The position numbers and the translations under genes are program-made. The notes below the pieces were generated by a model. The model was not told where the DNA came from and did no database searches. It was given only the letters and a program-made list of their open reading frames with translations. DNA of 58,386 bases. It comes from Oscillospiraceae bacterium (GTDB lineage Bacteria; Bacillota; Clostridia; Oscillospirales; Oscillospiraceae). This document shows positions 8,208 to 17,036 of the stretch, piece after piece (the first letter of the stretch is position 1; each line of letters opens with the position of its first letter). The DNA is taken from NCBI GenBank assembly GCA_020025515.1, contig JAHHRZ010000013.1:1-58386 (forward strand), read 5' to 3'.

Positions 8208-9404
8208 ATGAATGAGATTTTTTTAATGAAGCTGGGCGAAATTGTTCTGAAAGGCCAGAACAAGAAGCAGTTTGAAAACAAGCTGCGCCAGAATGTCCGG
8301 CGCCGGATGAAGCCCTTCGGGGAATTTGATGTGTACATTCTGCAATCTACGGTGTATGTGCAGCCCATGAACGACAGCTGCGATGTGGAAGGTGCCTGGG
8401 AGGCATGCCACTATATTTTCGGCGTGGTGTCTCTGTGCCGCTGCCGTCCCTGCCAAAAGGACCTGGATTCCATTTTCCAGGCTGTGGAGGCCTATTTGGG
8501 AGACGATCTGGACTGCGCCCAGAGTTTCAAAGTGGAGTCCAAGCGGTCGGATAAAAGCTTCCCCCTGACCTCCATCGGCATTTCGCAGGAAATCGGCGGC
8601 CGTCTGGCAGAGGCCCATCCCCACCTCAAGGTGGACGTGCACCACCCTGCCTATACGGTCTATGTGGAGGTGCGGGATCTGGCTGCCTATGTCCATGGCC
8701 CGGCAGAGCCGGGGGCCGGCGGTCTGCCCACCGGCGTGGGTGGTCGTGCTGCGGTGCTGTTGTCCGGCGGCATCGACTCTCCCGTGGCGGCCTATATGAT
8801 TGCAAAGCGAGGCGTGGAACTGGAGTGTGTCCATTTCTTCTCCTATCCCTATACCTCCGAGCAGGCAAAGGAAAAGGTTCTGGAGCTGGCTCGGCTGGTG
8901 ACCCGGTACTGCGGACGGATGACCGTCAATGTGGTGGGCTTCACCGCCATTCAGGAGGCCATCCGGGACAAGTGCCCGGAGGAGTACTTCACTTTGATTA
9001 TGCGCCGGTTTATGATGCGCATTTCCCAGAGAATCGCCCAGATGCACGGCTGCAAGTGTCTGGTCACCGGGGAAAATCTGGGGCAGGTGGCATCCCAGAC
9101 CATGGAGGCCATGGGCGTGACGGCTGCGGTGGTGGATCTGCCCATCTTCACCCCCCTCATCGGCATGGACAAAGAGGAGATCGTCACCATTGCCCGACGC
9201 ATTGGGACACTGGAAACTTCTATTTTGCCCTATGAGGACTGCTGCACGGTCTTTACGCCCAAGCACCCCAAGACCAAGCCCAATTTGAAGGAAGTGGAGC
9301 GGGTGGAATCCGTTCTGGATGTGGAGGCCCTCATTGCGGAGGCTTTGGAACATACGGATAAGGCGACGGTAAGATATGACGAGAGCGCAGACGCTGAGCT
9401 GTAA
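8208..9404 (+). CDS. thiI: tRNA 4-thiouridine synthetase ThiI
   Basis: ThiI adenylates U8 of tRNA and transfers sulfur from a cysteine desulfurase persulfide to make 4-thiouridine; in some bacteria it also feeds thiamine thiazole synthesis. The 398-residue protein has an N-terminal ferredoxin-like domain, a THUMP domain at about residues 60-165 and a PP-loop ATPase with LLSGGIDSPVAAY near residue 180. There is no C-terminal rhodanese domain, as is usual in Firmicutes. GGAGG lies 8-9 bases before ATG 8208. It heads a four-gene operon and its last 29 bases overlap pncC. Confidence 0.97.
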   Translation: MNEIFLMKLGEIVLKGQNKKQFENKLRQNVRRRMKPFGEFDVYILQSTVYVQPMNDSCDVEGAWEACHYIFGVVSLCRCRPCQKDLDSIFQAVEAYLGDDLDCAQSFKVESKRSDKSFPLTSIGISQEIGGRLAEAHPHLKVDVHHPAYTVYVEVRDLAAYVHGPAEPGAGGLPTGVGGRAAVLLSGGIDSPVAAYMIAKRGVELECVHFFSYPYTSEQAKEKVLELARLVTRYCGRMTVNVVGFTAIQEAIRDKCPEEYFTLIMRRFMMRISQRIAQMHGCKCLVTGENLGQVASQTMEAMGVTAAVVDLPIFTPLIGMDKEEIVTIARRIGTLETSILPYEDCCTVFTPKHPKTKPNLKEVERVESVLDVEALIAEALEHTDKATVRYDESADAEL

Positions 9405-9855
9405 GGCTCTGGACCTTCTGAAAGAAAGGCAGTCTTCTGTTGCCACGGCGGAGAGCTGCACCGGAGGCCTGGTGGGAGCTGCTCTCACAGAAATCCCCGG
9501 CAGTTCCCAGGTATACCGTGGGGGAATCATCAGTTACACCAATTCGTGCAAGGAAGCCCTTCTGGGTGTATCCAGGGACCTGCTGGATACCTTGGGGGCC
9601 GTCAGCGCTCCCGTGGCAGAGGCCATGGCTCAGGGGGCAAGAGACCGGCTGGGAGCGGCGTTTGCCCTATCCACCACGGGTCTGGCCGGCCCCGGAGGGG
9701 ATGACTTTGGAAACCCTGTTGGCACGGTATACATTGCCTGTGCAGGAACAAAGCGCACGGTCAGCCGCTGTCTGCATTTGCCGGGAGACCGGGAAGCGGT
9801 GCGCCGTGCCGCGGTAGAGGCGGCACTGGAACTTCTGTTGGAGGAACTATCATGA
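9376..9855 (+). CDS. pncC: Nicotinamide-nucleotide amidase (CinA C-terminal domain family)
   Basis: Stand-alone CinA C-terminal domain, which deamidates NMN to NaMN in pyridine-nucleotide recycling. The 159-residue product matches the domain throughout: TAESCTGGLVGAALTEIPG near the N-terminus, GGIISYTN, then STTGLAGPGG and PVGTVYIA. The start at ATG 9376 lies inside the end of thiI (29-base overlap), and the stop overlaps the next gene by ATGA, so all three should be translationally coupled. The N-terminal molybdopterin-like domain of full-length CinA is absent. Confidence 0.94.
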   Translation: MTRAQTLSCKALDLLKERQSSVATAESCTGGLVGAALTEIPGSSQVYRGGIISYTNSCKEALLGVSRDLLDTLGAVSAPVAEAMAQGARDRLGAAFALSTTGLAGPGGDDFGNPVGTVYIACAGTKRTVSRCLHLPGDREAVRRAAVEAALELLLEELS

Positions 9856-10247
9856 TGGATTTGGAATTTCTGCTTTCTTACTGTCTCGATAAGGTGGGGG
9901 CCTATGAAGACCGGCCCTTTGGGGATGACCCTGTTTGCTGCAAGGTGGGTGAGTGCATTTTTGCCCAGCTCTACACCGACGGCAGAGTGATGTATAAGTG
10001 TGATGCCCGAGAGGCCAGCCAGGAGCGGGAGGCCTATCCCCAGGCCGCCTGCCAGGAAGAGGGTGCTCAGTGGGCCCATTGGAACACGGTTCTCTGGAAT
10101 GAAATCCCTCAGCAGGAACTGCTTTCCATGCTGGATCGGTCCTATGACCGGGTGTTTTCCAGCCTCCCGGCTGTGGTGCAAACGGAAATCATGGAGCCTC
10201 GGACGGAGGAAGAAACCAAGCGCCGCAGACGGTGGCGTAAAAAATGA
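9852..10247 (+). CDS. MmcQ/YjbR family protein
   Basis: Small cytosolic protein of the MmcQ/YjbR family, which has a double-wing fold proposed to bind DNA but with no established function. The 131-residue product shows the family pattern: PFGDDPVCCKVGECIFAQ early, then the WNTVLWNEIPQQELLSMLDRSYDRV segment split over helices. The C-terminus is a basic tail (KRRRRWRKK) that could contact nucleic acid or be a disordered extension. ATGA overlap with pncC; a second ATG follows immediately at 9855. Confidence 0.85.
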   Translation: MMDLEFLLSYCLDKVGAYEDRPFGDDPVCCKVGECIFAQLYTDGRVMYKCDAREASQEREAYPQAACQEEGAQWAHWNTVLWNEIPQQELLSMLDRSYDRVFSSLPAVVQTEIMEPRTEEETKRRRRWRKK

Positions 10248-10261
10248 TTTGAGGATGTTTT

Positions 10262-10870
10262 ATGGAAGAGAAACTGCACTCCGGGGCGCTTTATTATCCT
10301 GCTGACCCGGAAATCACAAAATGTCAACTGAAGTGCCTGGACCTTCTTTATGCCTTCAACGCTACCCGCCCGTCTGAGTTGGAGCTGCGCCAGCAAATGC
10401 TCAAGCGGATGTTTGCGCAGATTGGGGAAGACTGCTACATTGAGTCCCCTTTGTATGCCAACTTCGGGGGGAGGCATGTCCACTTCGGCAAGGGAATCTA
10501 TGCCAATTTTCATCTGACTCTGGTGGATGATACCCACATCTATGTGGGAGACTATACCATGTTTGGCCCCAATGTCACGGTTGCTACCGCAGGACACCCC
10601 ATCGAACCGTCCCTGCGGCAGAAGGGGTATCAGTACAATGCTCCTGTGCGCATCGGAAAGAACTGCTGGATCGGAGCAGGGGCCATCATCCTTCCCGGTG
10701 TGGTCATCGGAGATAACGTGGTGGTGGGAGCAGGCAGTGTGGTAACAAAAGACCTGCCCTCCAATGTGGTGGCGGTGGGAAATCCCTGCCGGGTCCTGCG
10801 TCCGGTTTCCGACCACGACAGACAGTATTATTTTAAAAACCGAGAAATCGACTGGGATGCCATAAAGTAG
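10262..10870 (+). CDS. Sugar O-acetyltransferase (maltose/galactoside acetyltransferase family)
   Basis: Hexapeptide-repeat acetyltransferase of the Maa/LacA/NodL type that transfers acetyl from acetyl-CoA to a sugar hydroxyl; the physiological acceptor is unknown. It has 202 residues with an N-terminal helical Mac domain (about 5-55) followed by the left-handed beta helix. The catalytic histidine lies in VATAGHPIEP, and the C-terminal coils WIGAGAIILPGV and VVGAGSVVTKDLP lead into the closing GNPCRVLR motif. It starts 14 bases after the YjbR gene and is the last gene of the thiI operon, ahead of a bidirectional terminator. Confidence 0.92.
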   Translation: MEEKLHSGALYYPADPEITKCQLKCLDLLYAFNATRPSELELRQQMLKRMFAQIGEDCYIESPLYANFGGRHVHFGKGIYANFHLTLVDDTHIYVGDYTMFGPNVTVATAGHPIEPSLRQKGYQYNAPVRIGKNCWIGAGAIILPGVVIGDNVVVGAGSVVTKDLPSNVVAVGNPCRVLRPVSDHDRQYYFKNREIDWDAIK

Positions 10871-10910
10871 AAAAAACGCCGAAGCTTGAACATCAGGCTT
10901 CGGCGTTTGA
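10871..10910. terminator. Bidirectional Rho-independent terminator
   Basis: A perfect 12-bp stem (10874-10885 with 10897-10908) has an A-run on its left side and Ts on its right. It lies between convergent genes and can stop both the thiI operon and the leftward leucine-rich-repeat gene. Confidence 0.85.
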
Positions 10911-10924
10911 GTTATCCGGCGGTA

Positions 10925-12637
10925 TCAGGTGGGATCGTAGCTGATAATGACACCCATTTCCTGAAGGGAAGACACATCGGTCACATTGGTGCTGAACACG
11001 TTGACCTGGATAAGGTTGGGGCAGGAGGACAGGACATTGATGTCAGTAATATTGTTGTAATCCAGATATACGTTGTTGAGGGCCTTCAGCCCGGCCAGAC
11101 CGCTGACATCTTCAAAGAAATTGTGACAGCCGTTGAAATCCGCAAGAGCTGCGGTGTCCGGAAAATCAGGAATGGTTTTGATATCGTTGTAAGACACATC
11201 CAGATTTACTACATTGACCAGAGAAATCATTTCATTCATGGTTTCCAGCTTGTTGTTGGACAGATCCAGATTTTTGAGGGCGGTGCAGCCGCCAATGCCT
11301 GTGAGATTGGTGATTTTGTTGGCAGAGGCATCCAGATCCACCAGAGATACCAGCTTGTCGATGCCGGGGAAGGTCTCCAGTGTGTTGTTGCTGATATCCA
11401 GAGACTGAAGATTGACACAGCTGCTCAGGGCGGACACATCGGCGAGGGAGTTGTCTTCCAGAATAAGACTCGTAAGTGCAGGGAAGTTTACAAAGGTGGA
11501 GGCATTGGACAGAGCATTGCTCCGAAGGTTCAGCTCCGTGAGGCCGGCATTGCCGGACAAGGGGGTGAGATCGGAGATAACATTCTGAGACAAATCTGCG
11601 GTGGTAAGGGTTGTAAGAGGCTCAAGTCCGGACAGAGTAGACAGATTGCATCCGGCCATATTCAAGGTGGTAAGCTGAGAAAGGGCACCAATCAGGGGCA
11701 GTGCCTCCGAATTGACGGTGGAGCCGGAGAGGGTCAGGGACTCCAGCTTGGTGCAGGAGGCCAGAAAATCCAGATTGAGACTTTCCCGGGGCTGGATGGT
11801 CAGGCGCTTCAGCCCTGTGAAGTAACGAAGATCGGAAAGGTCGGCAACCTCGGCGGAAACATTCATTTCCTCAATGCTCCACAAATCGGCCGTGGTGAGA
11901 TCGGAGCCTTCGCTGCGGCTGAGAAGCTCCCGGACATAGGCATCCAGAGCAGGGTCTGACAGCTTCACATTTTCTACAATGCCGCCAATGGTATAACCGA
12001 AAGAAGACAAAGGACTGACCAGGCCGTCCTCGTTTACCGCAACAGCCAGAACATTACTCTCCCCCAGGGGCAGAGTGACAGGGCCGCTATAGAGATTTTC
12101 GGTGGAGGGGAAGTCTCCCTGGAAATTTACATAGAGATTACCGCTGTCGGCGGTGATTTCCAGATCCATGTACTGGTTGTAGAAACCGGGCTCCAGATTG
12201 GTGGTGGGAGCACTGGGACGCCGGGCATCCAGCTGGGCTTTGATTTCCGGGACGGCAATCTGATCCAGCATATTCACCGCATCCAGGAGCTTGTCCTGCT
12301 CCACATAGATCTGGCACAGCTCCAGATACACCTCAAGGCTGCCGCCCTGAGCGATGGCATTGGCCAGGGTATATTCTGCCTTGGTATAGTTGCCGCTGGC
12401 CCGGTAAGCTTCGGCCAGATGGACGGAGATATCCTGATCGGCCTCCATGAGCTTGTTGGCTCTGCGGTACCAGGTGACGGCCTTGTCATAGTTTTCGTCC
12501 TCAAAGGCGCTGCTTCCGAATTTGCAGAACAGACTTGCTGTAATGTCGGGACGGTACAGGAAGAAGAACCAGGCCGTACCTGCAAGGATCGACATAACCA
12601 GAATAAAAATCGCCATTTTTATTAAAACTCGTTTCAT
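10925..12637 (-). CDS. Membrane-anchored TPR and leucine-rich-repeat surface protein
   Basis: A 570-residue protein with one N-terminal membrane segment (about 7-27) and no cleavage motif, so it is probably anchored with the rest outside. Residues about 40-125 form two or three TPR-like helical repeats. Residues about 140-215 look like a chitobiase C-terminal or Fn3-associated beta domain (NQYMDLEITADSGNLYVNF). Residues about 235-565 hold some 13-15 internalin-type repeats of about 22 residues with the pattern LxxLxLxxNxIxDIxxL. No LPXTG or catalytic motif is visible. The likely role is protein or glycan binding at the surface. It has its own consensus promoter. Confidence 0.85.
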   Translation of the reverse strand: MKRVLIKMAIFILVMSILAGTAWFFFLYRPDITASLFCKFGSSAFEDENYDKAVTWYRRANKLMEADQDISVHLAEAYRASGNYTKAEYTLANAIAQGGSLEVYLELCQIYVEQDKLLDAVNMLDQIAVPEIKAQLDARRPSAPTTNLEPGFYNQYMDLEITADSGNLYVNFQGDFPSTENLYSGPVTLPLGESNVLAVAVNEDGLVSPLSSFGYTIGGIVENVKLSDPALDAYVRELLSRSEGSDLTTADLWSIEEMNVSAEVADLSDLRYFTGLKRLTIQPRESLNLDFLASCTKLESLTLSGSTVNSEALPLIGALSQLTTLNMAGCNLSTLSGLEPLTTLTTADLSQNVISDLTPLSGNAGLTELNLRSNALSNASTFVNFPALTSLILEDNSLADVSALSSCVNLQSLDISNNTLETFPGIDKLVSLVDLDASANKITNLTGIGGCTALKNLDLSNNKLETMNEMISLVNVVNLDVSYNDIKTIPDFPDTAALADFNGCHNFFEDVSGLAGLKALNNVYLDYNNITDINVLSSCPNLIQVNVFSTNVTDVSSLQEMGVIISYDPT

Positions 12638-12669
12638 AAAGTCACTCCATTTCAGGTAAAACTGTCATT

Positions 12670-12698
12670 ATTATACCGGAAAAGGGGCTTTCTGTCAA
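12670..12698 (-). promoter_or_regulatory. Consensus sigma-A promoter of the leucine-rich-repeat gene
   Basis: Minus strand TTGACA (12693-12698), exactly 17 bases, TATAAT (12670-12675). Both hexamers match consensus perfectly, about 32 bases before the start codon. Confidence 0.85.
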
Positions 12699-12777
12699 GA
12701 TTCAGAGACTTTTTCAAACGGTGGACCTATCCCTGTGCAAAGCTGGGAACCGAAGAACCTCCACCCTGGGATGACCC

Positions 12778-12806
12778 TTGCAATGCACAATCCGTCGTGT
12801 TATAAT
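12778..12806 (+). promoter_or_regulatory. Sigma-A promoter of the gtrA-type glycosylation operon
   Basis: TTGCAA (12778-12783), 17 bases, TATAAT (12801-12806). This leaves a leader of about 140 bases before the GTG start at 12954. I see no conserved riboswitch in the leader. Confidence 0.75.
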
Positions 12807-12953
12807 AAAATAGGTAAGCTTTGGAATGAATTCCTGTTTTTATATCGAAACCGGGAAAAAGAACGGACAAGCAGCGGCTTTTTCAAGGGCTTATGGGTTG
12901 GCTCTGAGGGACGGCTGCCTCTGCAAAACCAAAGAAAGGGGAGGGAAACAATC

Positions 12954-13400
12954 GTGAAGAACATATTCAAGCGGATTTTTAACAGAGAGACCGGGATGTA
13001 TCTGCTCTTTGGCATCCTGACAACCGTGATCAACTACTTCCTGTTTTGGGCGATCATTACCGAATTTGGGGAAGGAACGGCACTGCTTGCCAATGTGGTT
13101 GCGTTTATAGCTTCGGTTGCGTTTGCCTATATTACCAATAAAATATTTGTATTTCAGAGTAAAAGTTGGGAAAAAGAGGTTTTAATCAAGGAAATTTGCT
13201 CTTTTTCCGGTGCTAGAATTTTATCCTTTGCCTTTGAAGAAGCCGGATTGCTGCTGTGCATACACTGGCTGAAGGTAGGACGGTTGGAGTTTTGGGGGAT
13301 CGGCGGCGTAATGCTGGCAAAAATTCTTCTTTCGTTTGTGGTTGTGCTGGTCAATTATGTATTAAGTAAATTTCTGATATTCAAATCCGATAAGAAATAA
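12954..13400 (+). CDS. GtrA family membrane protein
   Basis: Small polytopic membrane protein of the GtrA family, thought to help translocate polyprenyl-phosphate-linked glucose or related sugars across the membrane for glycosylation of envelope polymers. The 148-residue product has four hydrophobic segments, with the family pattern FGILTTVINYFLFW in the first, NKIFVF between segments two and three, and the terminal NYVLSKFLIF. GTG 12954 has GGGGAGGG 9 bases upstream; the reading frame is open further upstream but without a signal. It heads a four-gene module with a dolichol-phosphate-sugar synthase-like GT2, DUF2304 and a GT39-like protein. Confidence 0.9.
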   Translation: MKNIFKRIFNRETGMYLLFGILTTVINYFLFWAIITEFGEGTALLANVVAFIASVAFAYITNKIFVFQSKSWEKEVLIKEICSFSGARILSFAFEEAGLLLCIHWLKVGRLEFWGIGGVMLAKILLSFVVVLVNYVLSKFLIFKSDKK

Positions 13401-13419
13401 CAGTTGGGGGGTGCTGGTT

Positions 13420-14139
13420 ATGCGGGTGTTGCTGATCATTCCGGCGTATAATGAACAGGATAATATTCGGAAGGTGATTCGCAGCATTGAGGAGTTTGTG
13501 GAGAAACAACCGGGATATGAACTGGACTATATCATCATAAACGACTGCTCTACAGACAACACGGGAAAAATTTGCCGCGAAAATCATTTCAATACCATAC
13601 ATTTGATTCAGAATCTGGGAATCGGCGGTGCGGTGCAAACCGGGTACCTGCTGGCGAAAATGAAAGAGTACGATGTCGCCGTACAATTTGACGGGGACGG
13701 GCAGCACGACATTTCTTCTTTGGATGACCTGCTGGAGCCCATCCGGAAGGGGGAAAGTGACTTTGTTGTGGGGTCTCGTTTCTTGCTGGGGACCAGCTCG
13801 TTTCGCTCCACGGGGATGCGAAGAGTTGGAATCCGCTTTTTATCCGGGATCCTTCGTCTGGTGACGGGAATTCCCATGACCGACCCCACTTCGGGATTCC
13901 GTGCAGCCAATAAGAAAGCCATTGCCTTTCTCGCTGATTGCTATCCGGTGGATTATCCCGAGCCGGAATCCATCGTAGCACTGGCAAAGCATTCTTTCCG
14001 AGTGAAAGAAGTACAGGTGAATATGTTTGAACGGGAAGGCGGAGTATCTTCCATTAGTTCATGGAAATCGGTCTATTACATGTTTAAAGTATCGCTGTCG
14101 ATTCTTTGCACCAGTTTTCAAAGAAAGAAGGGAAATTGA
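13420..14139 (+). CDS. GT2 glycosyltransferase, dolichyl-phosphate mannose synthase-like
   Basis: Family 2 glycosyltransferase related to DPM1 and GtrB that would charge undecaprenyl phosphate with a sugar from a nucleotide donor on the cytoplasmic side. The 239-residue protein has IIPAYNEQDNI at the N-terminus, the nucleotide-binding IINDCSTDNT and the DxD-type motif QFDGDGQHD. The acceptor region TDPTSGFRAANKKAI follows. No C-terminal membrane helices are present, so the GtrA and DUF2304 partners probably supply the membrane part. ATG 13420 is preferred because the G-rich Shine-Dalgarno region ends 10 bases before it; GTG 13411 overlaps that region. Confidence 0.93.
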   Translation: MRVLLIIPAYNEQDNIRKVIRSIEEFVEKQPGYELDYIIINDCSTDNTGKICRENHFNTIHLIQNLGIGGAVQTGYLLAKMKEYDVAVQFDGDGQHDISSLDDLLEPIRKGESDFVVGSRFLLGTSSFRSTGMRRVGIRFLSGILRLVTGIPMTDPTSGFRAANKKAIAFLADCYPVDYPEPESIVALAKHSFRVKEVQVNMFEREGGVSSISSWKSVYYMFKVSLSILCTSFQRKKGN

Positions 14140-14141
14140 TC

Positions 14142-14510
14142 GTGTCAGCACTGTTGCGAGTGGAAATGATTGTTCTTGCCCTTGTATTTATTACTATTGT
14201 ATTTGTAACCGTCAATAAGCGGAGTCTGCAAATGCGGTATTCCCTGATCTGGCTGCTGATCAGCTTTGCGATGATTGTGATAGCATTTTTCCCGCAGCTT
14301 ATTATGTGGCTCTCTGATGTGGTACAAATCCAGACACCGTCGAACTTCCTATACTTGCTGGCGGTATTTGCACTGCTCATGATTGCCTTTTCGCATACGG
14401 TAAACCTGTCAAAACAATCGGAAAAAATCAAAAGACTGACCCAGATGGTTTCCATTGAGAAATATCTGCAAGAGGAAAAGAGCGTTCAGCTGCAGGAGGA
14501 AAGTAAATGA
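14142..14510 (+). CDS. DUF2304 domain membrane protein
   Basis: Small protein of the DUF2304 family, commonly found beside GtrA and GT2 genes and of unknown biochemical function. The 122-residue product has three hydrophobic helices (about 6-26, 37-59 and 66-85) followed by a charged, probably coiled-coil tail (SKQSEKIKRLTQMVSIEKYL). GTG 14142 follows the previous stop by two bases and has AGAAGGG 9 bases upstream; the open frame extends to 14106 inside the GT2 gene but lacks a signal there. The stop overlaps the next start by ATGA, so the genes are coupled. Confidence 0.85.
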   Translation: MSALLRVEMIVLALVFITIVFVTVNKRSLQMRYSLIWLLISFAMIVIAFFPQLIMWLSDVVQIQTPSNFLYLLAVFALLMIAFSHTVNLSKQSEKIKRLTQMVSIEKYLQEEKSVQLQEESK

Positions 14511-15874
14511 AAAAACAGTTGCCACAACCGGGGAAGGATCGGTTTTCCTTTTTTCGGGAACACAAAGCCATAGGCATTATCATGCTTCTTCTGTTTTTGG
14601 AGCGGCTGTTTGTGCTATATCGTCTGGGGGTTGGGTATTCCCTGGAAAGTGACGATTTATCCTACATAGAAAGCGGAATCATCTTTGCCAATACGGGCAC
14701 CATCACCATGCACAACGGAGAGGTCAGTGCACAGATCATGCCGGGCATGCCGGTGTTTATTGGTCTTCTGTCTCTTTTATTTGGGGAAGGAAAAGCCCTG
14801 TGGCTGGTTTTAAAGCTGGTATGGATCACCATGGGAGTGATTACCCCCTTTTTTGTATACAAATCGGTTTGCTTGTTTGCCCCGAAGTGGTGCGGAATTT
14901 TAAGTTCTCTGTTTTTCTTTGCACCGAACCTGGCGTGGATGGATAACCTGATTTTAACGGAAACCCCATTTTTAACCCTACTTACGGCCATGGTATATTA
15001 CACCCTTATGATGGGACGGTATCACCAGAAAAAGCACTTCTGGTGCTGCTTGGCGGCGTATATGCTGGCCCTGATGCTAAAGGCAAATGTTGGCATCTAT
15101 CCTCTGTTTGCGTTTGTCTATTTGCTGCTGGTAAAGTATGATTTCAAGCTGCTGCTCAAGCAGGGGTTGATTTTGGCCTGTGCCGTCTTGTGCTTTATGA
15201 TTCCCTGGAGCATCCGCAACTACATTCAGTTTCAGACCTTTGTTCCCCTGACCTATGGAGCCGGGAACCCCACTTTGCTGGGAACCTATCAGGGGGAGGG
15301 GTATCCTTCTGATGAAGAACTGGACTATGAGACCAATGTGGATCGGGTTATGAAGGAAAAGTACGCCGCCTATTACGATGAAAACGGGGCACCCAAAGAA
15401 GCCAAGTATCAGAAGTTTCTGGCCTTGCAGGCAGACGCAATCAAAGCAAAGTACCGGCAAAAGCAGTGGTTTGAGAAAGACCCAAAAAGCTTCCTCAAAT
15501 CGTATCTGTACTTGAAGCCCAAAGAGATGGTAAACAGTGTGTTCTATTGGAGACAGGTTTTGAACACAACGCGCCAGCCCATAGAGGAATTGAGACAATT
15601 CGATTGGAGGCTCTGTGTGATATCCTTTGCGCTTGCTTTCGTGCTGAAGAAGAAGCGTGCAGTGATGCTGTTTTTAGCCCTGGTCTACTGGGGAAATGTG
15701 TATCTTTACGCCATGACCTATGCCTTTAGCCGCTATTCTGAAACCTTGCTTTCCCTGCGATACATTGCAGTCGGAATCGGAATTTGCCTGATGGTGGAGG
15801 CGCTTCAAAAAGGGATGGGTTCGGTGCAGCGGTATAACGAAAGCCAACTGCAAGCAAACACAAAAGAAAGATAA
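14507..15874 (+). CDS. GT39-like polytopic glycosyltransferase
   Basis: Integral-membrane glycosyltransferase of the dolichyl-phosphate-mannose protein mannosyltransferase (GT-C) superfamily, expected to take a sugar from a polyprenyl-phosphate carrier outside the membrane and transfer it to an acceptor. The 455-residue product has about ten hydrophobic segments. The acidic motif SLESDDLSYI lies in the first extracytoplasmic loop, the usual GT-C metal or acceptor site, and PGMPVFIGLLSLLFG follows. Residues about 250-350 form a soluble charged domain between membrane blocks. With GtrA, GT2 and DUF2304 it makes a complete lipid-linked sugar transfer module. Acceptor unknown. Confidence 0.87.
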   Translation: MKKQLPQPGKDRFSFFREHKAIGIIMLLLFLERLFVLYRLGVGYSLESDDLSYIESGIIFANTGTITMHNGEVSAQIMPGMPVFIGLLSLLFGEGKALWLVLKLVWITMGVITPFFVYKSVCLFAPKWCGILSSLFFFAPNLAWMDNLILTETPFLTLLTAMVYYTLMMGRYHQKKHFWCCLAAYMLALMLKANVGIYPLFAFVYLLLVKYDFKLLLKQGLILACAVLCFMIPWSIRNYIQFQTFVPLTYGAGNPTLLGTYQGEGYPSDEELDYETNVDRVMKEKYAAYYDENGAPKEAKYQKFLALQADAIKAKYRQKQWFEKDPKSFLKSYLYLKPKEMVNSVFYWRQVLNTTRQPIEELRQFDWRLCVISFALAFVLKKKRAVMLFLALVYWGNVYLYAMTYAFSRYSETLLSLRYIAVGIGICLMVEALQKGMGSVQRYNESQLQANTKER

Positions 15875-15881
15875 GATTTGG

Positions 15882-15917
15882 AAAACAGCTGTTCGTTTGA
15901 CGAATGGCTGTTTTTTT
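15882..15917 (+). terminator. Terminator of the gtrA operon
   Basis: A 10-bp stem with two wobble pairs (about 15886-15895 with 15902-15911) is followed by seven Ts, directly after the GT39-like gene. Confidence 0.85.
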
Positions 15918-16025
15918 ACAAGGGGTACAAGGAAAAAGGGAATTCCGGATTTCCCGGTTACCATCATTGGCTTTTGACAAAATCCATATGGCGGATGTGC
16001 TATGATGGGACAGGAGGGGAAAGCA

Positions 16026-17009
16026 ATGAAGCGAGCAATTCTTTTAACTGTAAGCGCCATGGCAGTGGGCTTGTGTCTGCCGCTGTGCATGATGGACAGG
16101 CCGGCGCCAGCCATACAGCAGACGGAAACAACCACGGTATCAACGATGCCGCCGCAGACCATATCGATTCTTCCGGAGACCGCCCCGCCTACAGAGCCTG
16201 CTGCCACCCTGAAGGTGTTGATGCCTGAAGGAGTGGAGGAAATGGAGCTGGAAACCTATTTGGTGGGGGTCCTGCTGGCAGAGATGCCCACCACATTTCA
16301 GCCCGAGGCCCTGAAAGCCCAGGCGGTGGTGGCCAGAACCTTCACACTGCGGCATATGACCCATTCAAAGCATGACAACGGAGATATCTGTACGGATTCC
16401 AACTGCTGTCAGGGTTGGAAAGACCCACAGACCTATGAAGACCCGGAAGGGGTGCAGATCGCACGCCAGGCAGTGCAGGCTACAAAGGGTGAGGTGCTGA
16501 CCTATGGCGGCGACCCTATTGATGCCACGTTCTTTTCTGCCTCCGGAGGAAGGACAGAGGCGGCAGTGGCGGTATGGGGCGGTGATGTTCCCTATTTGCA
16601 GTCCGTGGAAAGTCCGGAAGAGGACTCCCCCTATGAAGAAGATCAGCAGGTCTATTCTCTGGAGGAATTTAAGAAATTGATCCTTGCGGCTGCTCCTGAG
16701 GCGGATTTGTCCGGTCCTCCGGAAACCTGGTTCCAAAAGGTAGAGGCTACAGAAGGAGGGGGTGTGGAATCTTTGCAGGTAGGTGGCGTATCCTTTGCGG
16801 GGACAACCTTTCGCCGAGTGTTAGGATTGCGCTCTACGGTTTTTTCTGTATCGGTGACGGATACAGAGCTTTTTATCACGACCAAAGGCTTTGGCCATCG
16901 GGTGGGGATGAGTCAATATGGGGCGGAAGCAATGGCCCAAAAGGGCAGTAGCTATCAGGATATTGTGCACCATTACTATCAGGGGGTCACGCTGGAACAA
17001 TACCGGTAG
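16026..17009 (+). CDS. spoIID: Stage II sporulation protein D-like
   Basis: SpoIID/LytB-domain protein. SpoIID is a lytic transglycosylase that works with SpoIIP to remove septal peptidoglycan during engulfment of the forespore. The 327-residue product has a signal or anchor helix at 3-24 and a Pro/Thr-rich linker (30-65). The SpoIID domain includes LETYLVGVLLAEMP, then PEALKAQAVVARTF, the SASGGRTE block and the C-terminal GFGHRVGMSQYGAEAMA. Two cysteines are adjacent at CTDSNCCQG. Start at ATG 16026 with GGAGGGG upstream. An upstream TTGACA has a poor 21-base spacer to TATGAT, and no clear sigma-E site is seen. Confidence 0.93.
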   Translation: MKRAILLTVSAMAVGLCLPLCMMDRPAPAIQQTETTTVSTMPPQTISILPETAPPTEPAATLKVLMPEGVEEMELETYLVGVLLAEMPTTFQPEALKAQAVVARTFTLRHMTHSKHDNGDICTDSNCCQGWKDPQTYEDPEGVQIARQAVQATKGEVLTYGGDPIDATFFSASGGRTEAAVAVWGGDVPYLQSVESPEEDSPYEEDQQVYSLEEFKKLILAAAPEADLSGPPETWFQKVEATEGGGVESLQVGGVSFAGTTFRRVLGLRSTVFSVSVTDTELFITTKGFGHRVGMSQYGAEAMAQKGSSYQDIVHHYYQGVTLEQYR

Positions 17010-17036
17010 AAAATGAAAGAAATTTCAAAATTGTCA

